The notes below the pieces were generated by a model. It did no database searches and was not told where the DNA came from. It was given only the letters and a program-made list of their open reading frames with translations. Source: Anastrepha obliqua (Eukaryota; Arthropoda; Insecta; Diptera; Tephritidae). From it: a stretch of 64,000 bases of DNA. Of the stretch, positions 1-11,467 are shown piece by piece (the stretch's first letter is position 1; each line of letters starts with the position of its first letter). A program made the translations under genes and the position numbers. The stretch spans positions 32,958,001-33,022,000 of the forward strand of contig NC_072895.1 of NCBI RefSeq assembly GCF_027943255.1, in the 5' to 3' direction.

Positions 1-510
1 TGGAAGAATGGACTTTGCACCAACTTAGCGAGCGCTGGGCAAGTACACGAACGTGTAAGGTCGCGAAATCCTTCTAGCCACGTTTGGATCGGAGGCGTTC
101 GAGAGATATTCTGAGGATGACAAAATCTCAGCTTTCACATGCCGTGACACTCGGAATTACTTCGAGTCTTTTTTGCGTCAATTGTATAAAGGATGAGGTC
201 GAATCATCTCAGCAACTGCTCCTTAAACATCTTGGTTCTCACTTCTTTTCTGCGCCTGCTGACATAGCAGGTCTTGATATCAAAAATTTGATGAACTTCA
301 TCAGCAGCGTAAAGCGGCTAACACAACCGCAAATTTGTCACCGTTCATAGTCCACAAATACTCAACCTCACCCGCACCCATCTCCTTTTCATCCTATCGC
401 TTTCTTTCACCTCTTTTCCCCCTTGCAATGATATCACAAAGGATAAACTAATCTTCTTCGTCCAATTGGGCCCACTTTCTGGGCAACCATTGCAACCTAA
501 CCTAACCTGA
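1..510 (+). mobile_element. 3' end of a jockey-like non-LTR retrotransposon (fragment)
   Basis: A broken reading frame around 84-350 contains the zinc-knuckle-like tail typical of jockey-like polyproteins downstream of RNase H, including LGSHFFSAPADIAGLDIKNL. A stop at about 350 is followed by an untranslated region that ends in CCTAACCTAACCT near 500-510, a common tail for these elements. The upstream part reads in another frame, so the copy is dead. It is probably an insertion in an intron of the epoxide hydrolase gene whose last exons start at 2682. Confidence 0.65.
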
Positions 511-1057
511 ATTAATACTTTTTATTTCTTAATAAATGAAGCATTTAACCTTAACTGGAAATTCGATAGCGTTATTTTGAAAACTGGCTCTACAGCAACC
601 AAAAATGCATGAATGCGGCAAACACTCAGCCGGTTCTGCTAGCCACTGTACATATGAATGTATGTATATGCACGTATGGGGGGCAACTAAGCAAAAGTTC
701 AATTGCATCTTTAATTCATATATTCATCAACGCTGAAATGCCTCACGACGCAACGCATTGACATATCTAATCAATAATCAAAGAATAAATACTCAAATGC
801 CTAACAAATGCAAAAACGATTTCCATCTGCATGTTCGTATACATATACTTATATGTATGTACATGTGTATGCGCGTATGCCTCAACTTGCGTATGCCTTC
901 CAAAGCTGAAATTCTAAGCCTAGCGACTACGAAAACAAAATACAGTCATAGACACAGTCGCGACGGCGCTGAACAGCAAAATATTAAATAGCACAACAAA
1001 CCCAAATTCATTCATAAGTTCGAACTCATATTTTTAGGAACAAAATGCTTTCATTCA
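511..1057. other. Non-coding, nothing recognised
   Basis: AT-rich sequence with short CATATG/TATGTA-type simple repeats around 650-680 and 835-880. No exon-like frame with splice sites was seen. If the gene model for 2682-3737 is right, this is intronic. Confidence 0.5.
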
Positions 1058-2405
1058 TTAACACTAGAACTACGAACCGGTCAAAATGACCGGTTGGAAC
1101 ATTTATTTCCCATTTCCTCTTAAATATTCCAATTACATTTTTTTCGATAATGTCATGATTTTCATTAAATTTGTGTATAGAATAATATTATAGATTATTT
1201 TGTTCTTACGCTTCCAATTTTCTGAGTTAACTATGTGTTATACCTAAATATACGAACCGGTCATTTTGATCGGTCATAAAAATATCATGAATACTCTTTT
1301 TGTATATTCTTGAAATATTCTTTTTGAATATGGAAAATTCCCGGAATTCAAAGATTTTGCGTTTTCCATATATTATGCGAAAATTTGTATAACTGTAATA
1401 TGGTATATACAGTTATACTAAATCCGTAATATGAATACAATTTCTACAGTCAGTCTGTAACCCCTATACTGATAAGTTATCATAAATCGTAGCATATAAA
1501 CATTTCAATTTAGTATTCTTACTTACCGTGTATAGTTGCAAATGACAATAAATTGAATATTTTTTATATTTCTTTATAATCTCACATTATTCTTGCATAC
1601 ATTGTAAGTGGTTTCTGATTGAATATTTTTTTCATTATTAGAAAGGGAAATAAAATTATAGTTTTCAGTTAGAAGTTATTACCCTGAAAATGGCGTCACA
1701 TTCGAAAAAAAACAAAATTTCTTGAAGATATAACAAATATATGTGAAGATATATCCGAAGTTGTCTGCAAATCAACAAATATTTCAGCGGTCCAGTTTGA
1801 TAAAGAGAAAGTCTATGTATCCAGTGATAGTGAAGAGGAGAACATACTCAAGGTATGTAAAAGAAAAAGTGTAAGATTTCCGTCCTATTCCGATGAGAGT
1901 GAAGATCAGTAAACTGAAATTGCTAATGGAACTATTTGGAATGAAATCAAAGCTGGATCCTATCCAGGGAGAAAACCAAAACATACCATTTTCAAACAAA
2001 AAGTAGGACCTACAGGATATGCAAAAAAAAAAATTGTAAAGAATGTTGTGAGTAGTGCTTTCTCATTACTAATTAATCGTGATATTATACATCATATCAT
2101 AACATGCACAAAACAAGAAGGTTTACGAGTTACTGGTGAAGAATTGGATTTATCAGAAGAAAAATTCAACGCTTTTCTGGCCATAGTACATAGATTCTCT
2201 ATGTTATGTAATTTTTTTTTTTATGTTATGTTATTACAATAAATGAATAAAATATGTTTCTTTTGCTTGGAAATTTTATTATCTTATGAATTTTTAGTTT
2301 TATTTCCAAATTTCTACTGTTTTGTGTAGTTAAACAAAAAAACCGGTCAAAATGACCGGTTAGTTGAAATAGGTATATGGTAAATCTTCGTAGTTCTAGT
2401 GTTAA
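1058..2405 (+). mobile_element. piggyBac-like element, internally deleted, TTAA target duplication
   Basis: The element body (1062-2401, 1340 bp) is flanked on both sides by TTAA (1058-1061 and 2402-2405), the target site of piggyBac transposons. The ends are inverted repeats starting CACTAGAACTACGA. Next to both ends sits the palindrome ACCGGTCAAAATGACCGGT (within 1075-1095 and 2341-2361), and a related copy (ACCGGTCATTTTGATCGGT) occurs near 1255-1273. A full piggyBac encodes about 550-600 residues; only remnants of the N-terminal part remain, so this copy cannot move itself. Confidence 0.85.
1690..2240 (+). pseudogene. piggyBac transposase N-terminal remnant
   Basis: After an ATG at 1690 the frame is soon broken by a stop. 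The shifted frame reads an acidic stretch containing VYVSSDSEEENIL, then a basic stretch, and from about 2048 the start of the DDE_Tnp_1_7-type domain (INRDIIHHIITCTKQEG, then LSEEKFNAFLAI). The sequence then runs into T-rich DNA, and the catalytic aspartates are missing. This supports the piggyBac call made from the ends. Confidence 0.6.
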
Positions 2406-2681
2406 GCGAACTAACTGGACGCGCTTGAGTCGCCCATATGCCAATTTATCTCACGAGACAAAAATTCCAAATCTAGGATTGAAGAAATCATTGACGACCA
2501 TTCGAAAGTAGTCAATATTAGAATATTTCTTATACTTATAGAATTATTTGCCAATATGTGGTGAACGTGAATTTTAGTCTTAATAAACCTCTTATTAGCA
2601 ATTTATCAATATTCCTTTTCGCTACTTAGTAATTCCGCTACTTTCCTAATATATGTTTTTCCTGCTTTTTTTAACCCACAG

Positions 2682-3737
2682 TTTGCGCATGCACTTTATC
2701 CATGTAAAACCAGAAGCCACCGAAGGAAAAAAGATACTCCCATTACTTCTACTTCACGGATGGCCTGGCTCTGTACGCGAATTCTACGACTTCATTCCTT
2801 TACTTATAACTCCCAATTCGAAAAGCGATTATATTTTCGAAGTGATTGCACCCAGTTTGCCCGGTTATGGCTGGTCACAGGTATGGACACCTTCTTCGAC
2901 ATCAAAACTTTTACTATACGAATAAAAATGAAAATAATCTTTTTTGTGTTTCTTTCTTAGAGTTCCTCGAAAGTCGGCTTTGGCACCGCTCAAGTAGCTG
3001 TTGTTCTGCGAAATCTTATGCTACGCATTGGACATGAACAGTTCTTAGTGCAAGGTGGCGATTGGGGATCTGTGATCGGTTCTAGCATGGCTGCACTCTT
3101 TCCTCAAAACGTATTAGCCTATCATTCGAATATGTGTACCGCCATGAATCCACTCGCGCTAATCACAAAAGGGTTGCGCATCTTGTTTCCCAGCTTTTAC
3201 CTTAAACAAGAACACAGAGAATTCTTTCGTTCTTTCAGCGATGAGCTTTCATATATTCTTGAAGAAACTGGCTACTTACATTTACACACTACAAAACCGG
3301 ACACCATTGGTGCGGCCTTGTCGGACAATCCCATTGGTTTGGCTGCTTATACATTGGAAAAATTCTCCACTTGGACCAATCCGGAGTACAGAAACCTGCC
3401 GGATGGTGGTCTGACGTTGCGTTATACAATGGATAGCCTCTTGGATAATGTTATGATTTATTACATAACAAATTCAATAACAACATCGCAGCGCATCTAC
3501 GCAGAGGCGTGGTCAACAATTCAAAATGATATTGAACGCGTTCACGTTCAGGTACCAACTGCTTGTGCGCGCTTTAAGTGGGACACGATGCATGCCAGCG
3601 ACAGCGAATTGAAGCACAAATACAAAAACCTTATACAAAGCACATTTTACAAAGATGGCGGCCATTTTGCAGCGATGGAATTGCCAGAGACTCTCTACGG
3701 GGACTTCATTGAATTTGTTAAAAAAGCTGGCTTATAA
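2682..3737 (+). CDS. Jheh: Juvenile hormone epoxide hydrolase, copy 1 (last two coding exons only)
   Basis: A microsomal epoxide hydrolase of the juvenile hormone type, which opens the epoxide of juvenile hormone or related lipids at the ER membrane. Exon 2682-2880 follows acceptor AG at 2680-2681 and carries the oxyanion motif HGWPGS and SLPGYGWSQ. A phase-0 intron of 80 bp (2881-2960) follows. Exon 2961-3737 holds the nucleophile motif QGGDWGS (Asp), the cap region, the probable acid in RFKWD and the catalytic His in DGGHFAAME, and ends with TAA. Exon borders and phases match copy 2 (20135-21209) exactly. The two 5' exons (membrane anchor and EHN domain) are not in the window and presumably lie to the left. 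The exon starts with one base that completes a split Gly codon, as in copy 2. The substrate is inferred from family, not shown. Confidence 0.9.
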
Positions 3738-4544
3738 ATTTACTAAACTAAGTAGTTGATAAATAATTTGTATTTTGAGGTGTTTCTAGAAGAATGTGTG
3801 GTTTTCTTATTATAACTAACGGGAAAAAGTGTACTGCATATCGAAAGATGCATGCAAGTAGATATGTATGTGTGTACTTATATGCCTTAACCTCTTGTTT
3901 TTCTGCTACATTTTTTCAGAAATGAATCTCACTGTAAATGAAATATTTTATGTAATAAGTTTTATAATTTGACCGTAATTTTTTATCATCTAAACAACAC
4001 AGACAACAAGGTTCATTGCACAGCCTAAAACTGAATTAATTTTATTGGGTGGTGCTAAGTAAGTCTTAAGTAATTGCACATTGTAACAAACATTGCAAGG
4101 TATCGAATCATACGATTCACCAAATTACTGCTGTCTACTGGAAGAGTTCGTTCCGCTCCAAAGCGGCTTTTGCAGATAAGTAGAGTGAAATATTGCGCCA
4201 GTCTACATTGTGTCGTGTCTACAAAATTCACTTAAGTGGAATTATAAAATTTTATTTTACACATCACTAATCAATTCGCTGAAAATAATTTTACTCAAAT
4301 ATATTATTACAATTCGAAAAAATTAGGTAATATAAAAATATATAATTAGTACCATTACCAAATTTTAACAATTGGTGATATTTTATTTTTGATAGGCGCA
4401 TCGGTGACACGCCTGAATAATTTTGTACAGTGAAGGACTTAAGTCTGCATACGAGTACAGCAGAAGGTATACAATAATTGAAAAAAAAAATATTGACAGT
4501 TTTTTTCGGAATTCATCTTATATATAAAATAAAGTCATTGTTAA
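3738..4544. other. 3' flank of epoxide hydrolase copy 1 and AT-rich spacer
   Basis: Non-coding AT-rich DNA. It should contain the 3' UTR of the upstream gene. No exon or clear transposon end was recognised. Confidence 0.45.
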
Positions 4545-4945
4545 GAAGGTATTGAAGATGGTTTCCGTATAGTTTGGATACCTATTGGTGGATAGGGTTC
4601 GAGATATAGGTCAAAACGTGGACCCGGGTAACCTTCGGATGTGTATGTACAATATAGGTATCAAATGGAAGCTGTTGGTGAATGCTTTAGTCCAGAGTAT
4701 TTTTCATGCCGCTCCGTGACTAGGGTCTTGAGATAGAGACCAAAACGTGGACCCTAGAATATGTTTGTACTATATGGATATCATTTTCATACCTATTGAT
4801 GACTAGGGTCTCGAAATATATGCCAAAACGTGGACCCGCCGTGTCTTTGAACCGAATTAAACCAAACTTATGCACATTGTTAAGTAAGTATTGAAAATGG
4901 GTTTCGTAAAGTTTGGTTGTAATTCGGAACACTGGCAACGCGTAC
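4545..4945. repeat. Degenerate tandem-like repeat with AAAACGTGGACCC core
   Basis: The motif CAAAACGTGGACCC occurs at about 4612, 4740 and 4822. Each time it is preceded by a version of TAGGGTYYGAGATATAGGYC and followed or preceded by TATGTAYAATATRGGTATCA. The outer segments GTTAAGAAGGTATTGAAGATG (near 4540) and GTTAAGTAAGTATTGAAAATG (near 4879) are also related. It reads as three or four decayed units of roughly 80-130 bp, perhaps the inner array of an old transposon. Confidence 0.6.
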
Positions 4946-5640
4946 AGCGTTCTTTTGAACCAGCCATAATGTCGTTTAATTTTTTAACGCTTGGGGCGGA
5001 ACTGAACGGTCAAATTGACAGTGTGAGTTACAATGTGTCAATATTTCTTTCTGATTTGGATGCCATAAGGAGAAGACGTAAGTGCAAAGTGTAAAAATTG
5101 TTTGTGAATTTTTTTGGAGTGGATTTTGGAACAGTGAATAATTTCTTACGAAATTTGAAAATTTAATGTGAAATCCGAATGTTCAAATGAAATTATGTGT
5201 TCGTGGAAAAAAAAATTTTTTTGGTTTTTTTTTTTGAAAAATAAAACAAATAAATTGAAAAGAAAAATTCATGGATGAATTCATGAAGGAAAAAAGACGA
5301 TTGTTTCTTAGTTATTTATGTATTTGCGTTGATTTGAAATTTAAAAACAATCTTCTTTTTTCCTGATTTTCAATTTATATTTTATATTTACTCAAAAACA
5401 AATAGAAAAACAAAAAGCATTGTTTATGCCAAAGCGCTTGAATAAAGAATAAAGAAATAAATAATATGAAAACCATATCTTTTCTGTTCTACACCATAGT
5501 AGTATTTATTCATAAATTTACAGAAATTAAATTATTTCACTTGCTTTATAACAAAAAACTTATAAAAACAACAAAAAAGCGGTCTGACAAAAGTCTACAT
5601 ACAGTTCAATTAAGCTTAAAAAAAAATAACAAATTTATGA
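4946..5640. other. AT-rich spacer, nothing recognised
   Basis: Very AT-rich, with homopolymer A and T runs (5210-5240, 5340-5460). No coding signal beyond chance frames. Confidence 0.4.
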
Positions 5641-6960
5641 ATTTTAGGTTAGGTTATGGTGGTAGTCGGTCTGCACGACCAACTCACTTAACCTTACAGG
5701 TCCGTTGTGATACCACTGTGCTGCACGGGAACCCCATTTACCTTCCTTCGTGGAACCATTTTGTGGCTCTTATGAAACGTAATATTGATGCCAAACCCAC
5801 GCCAGACAGTTCTGTAAGAGAATTCAAAAAGTATTTACCTAGACAACCCGCTCTGATTTTAGCTAGGGCTGGACAATTGCAAAGGAAGTGCTCAACTGTT
5901 TCTTCCTCTTCCTCATCTCTACAACTTCTGCAATATTCATGGGAGAAAACTCTTAGTCTCGAGGAATGCCTGCCGAATAGCCAGTGACCGGTTAAACAAG
6001 CGACCTTCGAGATATTGTCTCTTGAGAGACTAAGCAATTCCTTTGTTCTTTTCTTGTTTATTTGCGGTCATAGTAGCCTAGCTGTTACACATGTATCTTC
6101 ATCTCTCCATGACCTATTGGCGTCTTCGATAATATTGTTTTTTTATTATTAGTTTACTCGTGGCCATAGGTATTCCAATGTTATTTTTATTCCTTTTCTG
6201 GCTAGCTCATCAGCTTAACATTTTCCCTCAATATCTATGTGCCCCGGAACCCAAATAAGGCTGACCGTCAATACGTCACTAATATCATTTATGACCGCCC
6301 GGCATTCCTGTGGAACCTTCGATCTGATTATAACCGCATTCATTAATTTTATGGCCGCCTGGCTATCCGAGAATATATTTATAGCCGTGCGTACTTACAT
6401 AGATATGTAGCCACTTATTTTATAGCTAGAACCTCTGCCTGATAGACGCTGCAGTAGCCTGGCAGTCGAACGGATAGTTCCAGTCCTAATTCCTTCGAGA
6501 AAACTCTATAGCCAACCTTATCGTCTAACTTGGAACCATCTATATAAAAATTTAATTCCCCCCTTCTTCATGGCCTTGGAGTCTGCCACTCCCTTCTTGA
6601 CGGTATACACGTCTTGAAGAGCCTTTCAAAGGTGAGTCTAGGAGTAGAGTAGTCCATTTCTTGTTTGTGAGAGAGTTCTTCAGAGAGTGCAAAATAGAAG
6701 CGTGGCCAAACCACCGGTCTTTCCATAGCGCCATACTTTTAAGTCTATAGCGGCCACATTTAGTGCAGGTAAATTGATTAGCACTTCTAGCGCTTTGTTT
6801 GGGGTAGTCCTTAAAGCGCCAGAGATGCATAAAAAAGCTGTTCTTTGGACCTTACTCATGATTTTAGCGTAACTCGCCTTTTGAGCAGATGACCACCATA
6901 CAAGTATTCCATATATTAAAATTGGCCTAACTACAGAAATATAGAGCCAATGTGTAACAC
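5641..6960 (-). mobile_element. jockey-like non-LTR retrotransposon, RNase H to 3' end, decayed
   Basis: On the minus strand, 6037 to 5738 encodes the element tail (CRSCRDEEEEETVEHFLCNC, then LGKYFLNSLTELSG). Upstream, around 6350-6400, a broken RNase H frame reads a version of INIFSDSQAA. Around 6552-6830 is the region between reverse transcriptase and RNase H. Frames shift repeatedly. The plus-strand reading frame over 5466-5987 is its shadow. Confidence 0.75.
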
Positions 6961-7074
6961 GAGGTGTTAGTCCTCATGTAATACCGACCGCTTTTTTGCA
7001 AATAAATATATAATGCAACGTTGGCCTCCTTTACTCTCTTACTTTTATGAATTTTAAAACTAGCTTTTTTGAAT

Positions 7075-7200
7075 ACTTTTAATAGGTACACCACCGTTAT
7101 CAATTACCGCTTGAAGGCATCGTGGTGTTGATCCAAATGATGGGTAAGCTTTTCCTGCGTTATTTCGTTCCATGCCTGCATCAAGTCTTTCTTAACCGAT
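7075..7200 (-). pseudogene. Tc1-like transposase C-terminal fragment
   Basis: The minus strand reads a short stretch resembling the end of Tc1-type transposases (LMQAWNEITQEKLTHHLDQ, then a stop). No terminal repeats were assigned. Short and weak. Confidence 0.4.
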
Positions 7201-7236
7201 TTTCAGTTACTATACTTCGTCGAATTTTTATTCTAC

Positions 7237-7770
7237 CTTGGTAGTCTAGCGTAAGTGCACTAGCTTGCCCTCCCAGAGGTTATGGGTTCCAATCCCACGT
7301 GAACCACGCCCAAATTTACCTACTTTTCCTCTTTCTAATAATTTTCCATCCCAAAAACATTTTCAAACTCACTCCTCAAACTCAAACTTATCCTTTCCAT
7401 CCTCATACCCGCACAATAGAATGCGCATTATTTGCGTTGTAGCTGGTAAAACAAACAAAAGCAATGAAAAAACGCACAGTTACACATTGTATCAGTGACG
7501 CCAGCAAGAGGAAGCCGGCAACTGCGGTAATAACACAGGCACACCAAATTTAGCGAAGTCCTCAACCATCTGTGTGATCCTTCTGGCAGAAAAATGTGAA
7601 ACATAGATGGCACTCCAAGCAGTAAGAAGGCGTTGTTCCTAAGTTTAGGACTGGTAGCGGCAGGCTAATCACCTACCCTGTCAGAAATCAAATAGGTTAA
7701 CGTAACCAACGCAAAACAAATATCTTGTCCAGGCCCTATGCGGACGAGAGGAATGACAAGGAAAAAAAAA
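7237..7770 (+). repeat. tRNA-derived SINE-like element
   Basis: The head looks like a decayed tRNA. A near A box TAGTCTAGCGT (7242-7252) is followed 32 bases later by a near B box GGTTCCAATCC (7285-7295), which lies inside a GGG/CCC T-arm-like hairpin. The unit seems to continue to the A-rich stretch at about 7763-7770. RNA polymerase III would read it if active. The length of the unit is inferred. Confidence 0.45.
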
Positions 7771-7951
7771 TGACTGTAGCTATATCCCGTACTAGAATAA
7801 AAAAAATATAAAAATTTTACAAAATGGCGCGGTTTTAATGTGACACTCTAAAAATTGGTTTTTTTCAGTTTTTTAATAAAAAAAATACGAAATAATTGAA
7901 ATAATAATATGATTTTAGTACGAGATGGCCATTGATGTTGTGAACAACATA

Positions 7952-8249
7952 TAGGGTTATTCAATAGGTGCGCTTCAACTTTTTGCCGATAGGGAGGGCG
8001 AACGACGCAATATTTTTTATTTTTCGCTTGTTATTTGTAAACTTCATTAGTATACATTTCATCATGGAACGCTACACACTTGAGCAACGATTGCAAATCG
8101 TGCAAATTTTTTATGAAAATAATCGTTCTGTTGCTGCTACTTTAAGAGCATTACGGCCATTTTACGGTCCATTTAGTTAAAAAAGTCAAACAGTTTGTGT
8201 TTTATTCAAAAAAGTTCAAAAGTTGAAGCGCTCTTACTGAAAAACCCTA
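7952..8249 (+). mobile_element. Mariner-like miniature element (298 bp)
   Basis: Inverted ends of about 31 bp (left TAGGGTTATTCAATAGGTGC, right complement TAGGGTTTTTCAGTAAGAGC, both followed by GCTTCAACTTTT) are flanked by TA at 7950-7951 and 8250-8251. Inside, from 8064, is the transposase N terminus MERYTLEQRLQIVQIFYENN up to LRALRPFYG, cut directly to a stop. It is an internal-deletion derivative; all catalytic residues are gone. Confidence 0.85.
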
Positions 8250-8944
8250 TATTAAAATTTCAGATGATTCGGTTGAATATTTTTTTTTTTTTTTGACAGC
8301 ACCAGGCCGAATGAGTCTAAAGCTTGGGGTACTGGAGCGTGCGGACCGCTCTCTATCTAGTTAATGGGCTGTAGGAGCTTAATTCTGGGATTTTCCGCAT
8401 GAAAATTTCACAGTACATTCTTAAGATGCTATACTTTCGAGATATCGAAAACACAAAAAATCGATTTTTTTCAATTTCTAGACCACCGGGTCCCCTTAAA
8501 GGAATAAACAGAAGTCACATAGTGCTAAGTCAGTTTAATGTGAGCCGGTTGCTGGATTTTTCTTTCTCTAAACATCTTTCAAAATAGTTTCGCATGATCC
8601 AATATTAACAGTACAAGTGAGGTCCTTAATCACTTATCGGCAATGTTTGAGCACCAAATCTTCGATTGCCTTGATGTATTGTTTCAGTCAGTCCATGTTT
8701 TCAAATTTTGTGGAAACCAAAAAACAATTTACAAAATTTCATCAAAATTTCAAACTTTTTATTCAGGATTTTTAGAAAATTTCGTCATTTCGTCGTAATT
8801 TTTTGTTAATCATATTTGACTTTTGTAAACTAGACAGCTGCAGACAATCAATGGAGCGTGTAAAAGTTTGTTAAGTTAGCCTGGTTGGCATTAAGCCACG
8901 CGTGGATCTATTGGTTCCTAGCGATACCAGATGAAGACCGACCT
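8250..8944. other. Spacer with a partial copy of a dispersed repeat
   Basis: No gene. The stretch 8805-8875 (a version of AGACAGCTG, then CAGACAATCAATGGAGC) matches the inside of the small element at 57621-57816, so a truncated copy sits here. The stretch 8690-8800 resembles the AT-rich repeat also seen near 43320 and 62280. Confidence 0.45.
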
Positions 8945-10420
8945 CTATGAATACTGAAAGTAGACATCATGTAGGATGTCAGCGCTTTTGGCGAATCTAA
9001 GCAGCGCTGGGAGATCCGTTTTTGAGACGTCCTCCATATCTTCAAAAAGTGGGACTGCCAGGCATTTTAAACGCGTTTTTAATAATGCCGGACAAAGGCG
9101 ACGAAGGTATTCTAAAGTTTCCTCAATGCCGTTTCTCATAATGCCTTTACGGCCAGGTACCCAATAGATATGCAGTCTTCTATTTGCGGCTAGCCTTTCT
9201 ATGGCCTCACTGCTCCATTGAACATTTTTGGACTTAATACAATATGAGCTTATTGCTTTTATTGATGCTTGACTGTCCATGTAAAGGGTGTTTTTTAGAG
9301 GGTAGGTTTTCAAGTTGGCACTACTTTTTTCGTAGATGGTCTTTTTGACAGCTGTCACTTGATTTATGCTCAGTTTGGTTTGCCATTTCATAATGAATAG
9401 ACTTACACCTGAACAACGTTTGTAAATCGTGCAAATTTATTACGAAAATAATGGTTCGGTTCGCGCGACGTATCGAAGAAAATTTTGTTCAGCGATGAAG
9501 CTCACTTTTGGTTGAATGGGTATGTCAATAAGCAAAATTGTCGCATTTGGAGTGAACATAATCCACAAGCCATTGCTGAGACGCCATTACATCCTCAAAA
9601 AGTCACTGTTTGGTGTGCTCTATGGGCAGAGGGAATCATTGGTCCATATTTCTTTAAAAATGAAGCCGGCCATAATGTTACAGTCAATGGAGAGCGCTAT
9701 AGAGCCATGATTAATGACTTTTTCGTGCCTGAATTGGACGATGTTGATGTGGACGACCTTTGGTTCCAACAAGACGGCGCTACATGCCATACAGCCAACG
9801 CAACAATCGATTTATTGAAGGAAACTTTTGGTTAGCGCGTTATCTCGCGCCGTGGACTTGTGGCGTGGCCTCCAAGATCGTGCGATATAACACCGCTGGA
9901 CTATTTCTTGTGGGGCTATGTGAAGTCGCTTGTCTACGCAGATAAGCCCGAGACGATTGACATCTTGGAAGAGAATATTCGGCGCGTTATTGCTGACATA
10001 CGGCCCCAATTGCTGCAAAAAGTGGTCGAAAATTGGGCCTCTCGGCTAGAATTTATTCGAGCCAGCCGCGGCGGCCACATGCCCGAAATCATTTTTAAAA
10101 CATAATGGCAAACCCTTATCTTTATAATAAAGCTAAATTCTTGGCCATAGCATTAAATTATATACGTTTTATCATCTTGAAAACCTAACCTCTAAAAAAC
10201 ACCCTCTACATATTTATTAATTATTGAGTTTCTTCTTGTTTTTGTGCGGCTTTACCCACAGCAAAAACTTCCGCTTGGAAAATACTGCTCTGGTCTGGCA
10301 GTTTGATAAGCTGCCTAATCCCTAGTGTTTGAGCAGTAAATGCCCGCTCCCACTCCGTACAAAGTTTTAGAACCGTCTCTGGAAATGTGAAAAGTTTTAC
10401 GGCCAGGCTTCATCCATCAC
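8945..10420 (-). mobile_element. jockey-like non-LTR retrotransposon RNase H region, split by a mariner insertion
   Basis: Minus strand. The RNase H N-terminal half is at about 10390-10215 (IFQAEVFAVGKAAQK). The frame resumes at about 9283 with YMDSQASIKAIS and LHIYWVPGRKGI, followed after a gap by the element tail near 9110-8950. The interruption is exactly the mariner-like element 9284-10206 with its TA duplication. Removing it restores the strand order FQAEVFA then DSQAS expected of RNase H. Confidence 0.75.
9284..10206 (+). mobile_element. Mariner-like element with internal deletion, nested in a LINE
   Basis: Ends start AAGGGTGTTTTTTAGAGG and (complement) GAGGGTGTTTTTTAGAGG, with TA on both sides (9282-9283, 10207-10208). 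The transposase starts at about 9391 (MNRLTPEQRL, then a stop). It keeps about 30 N-terminal residues, jumps directly to ILFSDEAHFWLNGYVNKQN, and runs on through QQDGATCHTAN, WPPRSCDITPLDYFLWG and GGHMPEIIFKT, with a stop after KETFG near 9834. Dead copy. Confidence 0.85.
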
Positions 10421-11387
10421 TCGAAATTATTATTTTTTTCTTTACTAAAAAAAGTTATTCAAAAACAAAATTGGATGATTAATTTTGAGCCACCTTTTCT
10501 GATTATGCATGTTTTTATGCACATTTTTTTTTAATTTCCGACGCACCCTATAACTTTGCTTTAGAGCTCTATTCAACAGCATTTTTTAGAATGGTTTATA
10601 AAAAAACATCTTGCATGAGCACCGATTCATGAGTATTTAAATACCCATTAGGCTGTAATGGGTTAAGTAACAGTAACCAAAAGATAACTGGACACCGAAG
10701 GGAGCGCGCGTTGCTTGTATGTATGTATGTAGATCGATAAGATAGGCAAAGAAATCGCAAATGCACATTTGCCTGCTGCTGAAATGAGCTACAGCCTGGT
10801 CAAATATAGTCATAGTCATAAAACTTATTTGAATGGTTTGGGAATTTCAACAAAATTTACGCAAATACGGTGTAAATATGTATGGGTATATAAAACATTG
10901 GAAATAAATCAGTTATTTATGGTCAATGAAAGGAAATAAAATTAAAAAAAAAATGTACATAGTTAATATTTCTGATATTCCAAGTGTTCCTCATCTTTTA
11001 TACAGATACGCTAAAAATCTACTCCTTCTCATTTATTTATGTATCTATGAATGCATATTTGATTCAAATTTTTTATCGTTTTAGTCATAAAACATCTTAA
11101 TCCTTTCACGCATACCACTAAATACTTTCAATATTCCAACACATCTTATCAATTTGAAGCACTCGAAAATGTCAATCGTGCAGCCAAGGTGCGCGTACAC
11201 TCCACATACACCCATTTTTTTTTTTCGTTGTTGTTCCGAGTGAACAAACAAACGTGTCGATCTCTCTAAATTCAACCCGCCGACCACCGATAACAAAGCA
11301 GTCCGCCTATTTGGCTTGTAGCGCACTCGCAATCTCAGTGAACGGCCGCCATAAACCACAACCAACGCCAAAGAGTGGTGCCGGTCG
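10421..11387. other. Upstream region of epoxide hydrolase copy 2
   Basis: Non-coding. At 10474-10500 the complement of GATTAATTTTGAGCCACC resembles one end of the small element at 57621-57816. The rest, up to the 5' UTR, shows only simple GTAT repeats near 10716. The promoter of the downstream gene is expected in 11200-11400. Confidence 0.4.
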
Positions 11388-11393
11388 TCAGTG
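11388..11393 (+). promoter_or_regulatory. Possible initiator (TCAGTG) of epoxide hydrolase copy 2
   Basis: TCAGTG at 11388-11393 is close to the fly initiator consensus TCAGTY and lies about 80 bp before the start codon at 11468, a sensible 5' UTR length. No TATA box was seen 25-35 bp upstream. Weak evidence from sequence alone. Confidence 0.25.
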
Positions 11394-11467
11394 CAAAGTG
11401 GCTAGAATTCGATTTCTGTGAAAGCTGCGCCCTTTCGAGTTTCAGTAAAACTTAAAATTTAACCAGA

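Noticed and set aside
5466..5987. 173-codon plus-strand frame
   Set aside because: Its second half is antisense to the retrotransposon tail and its first half is AT-rich spacer.
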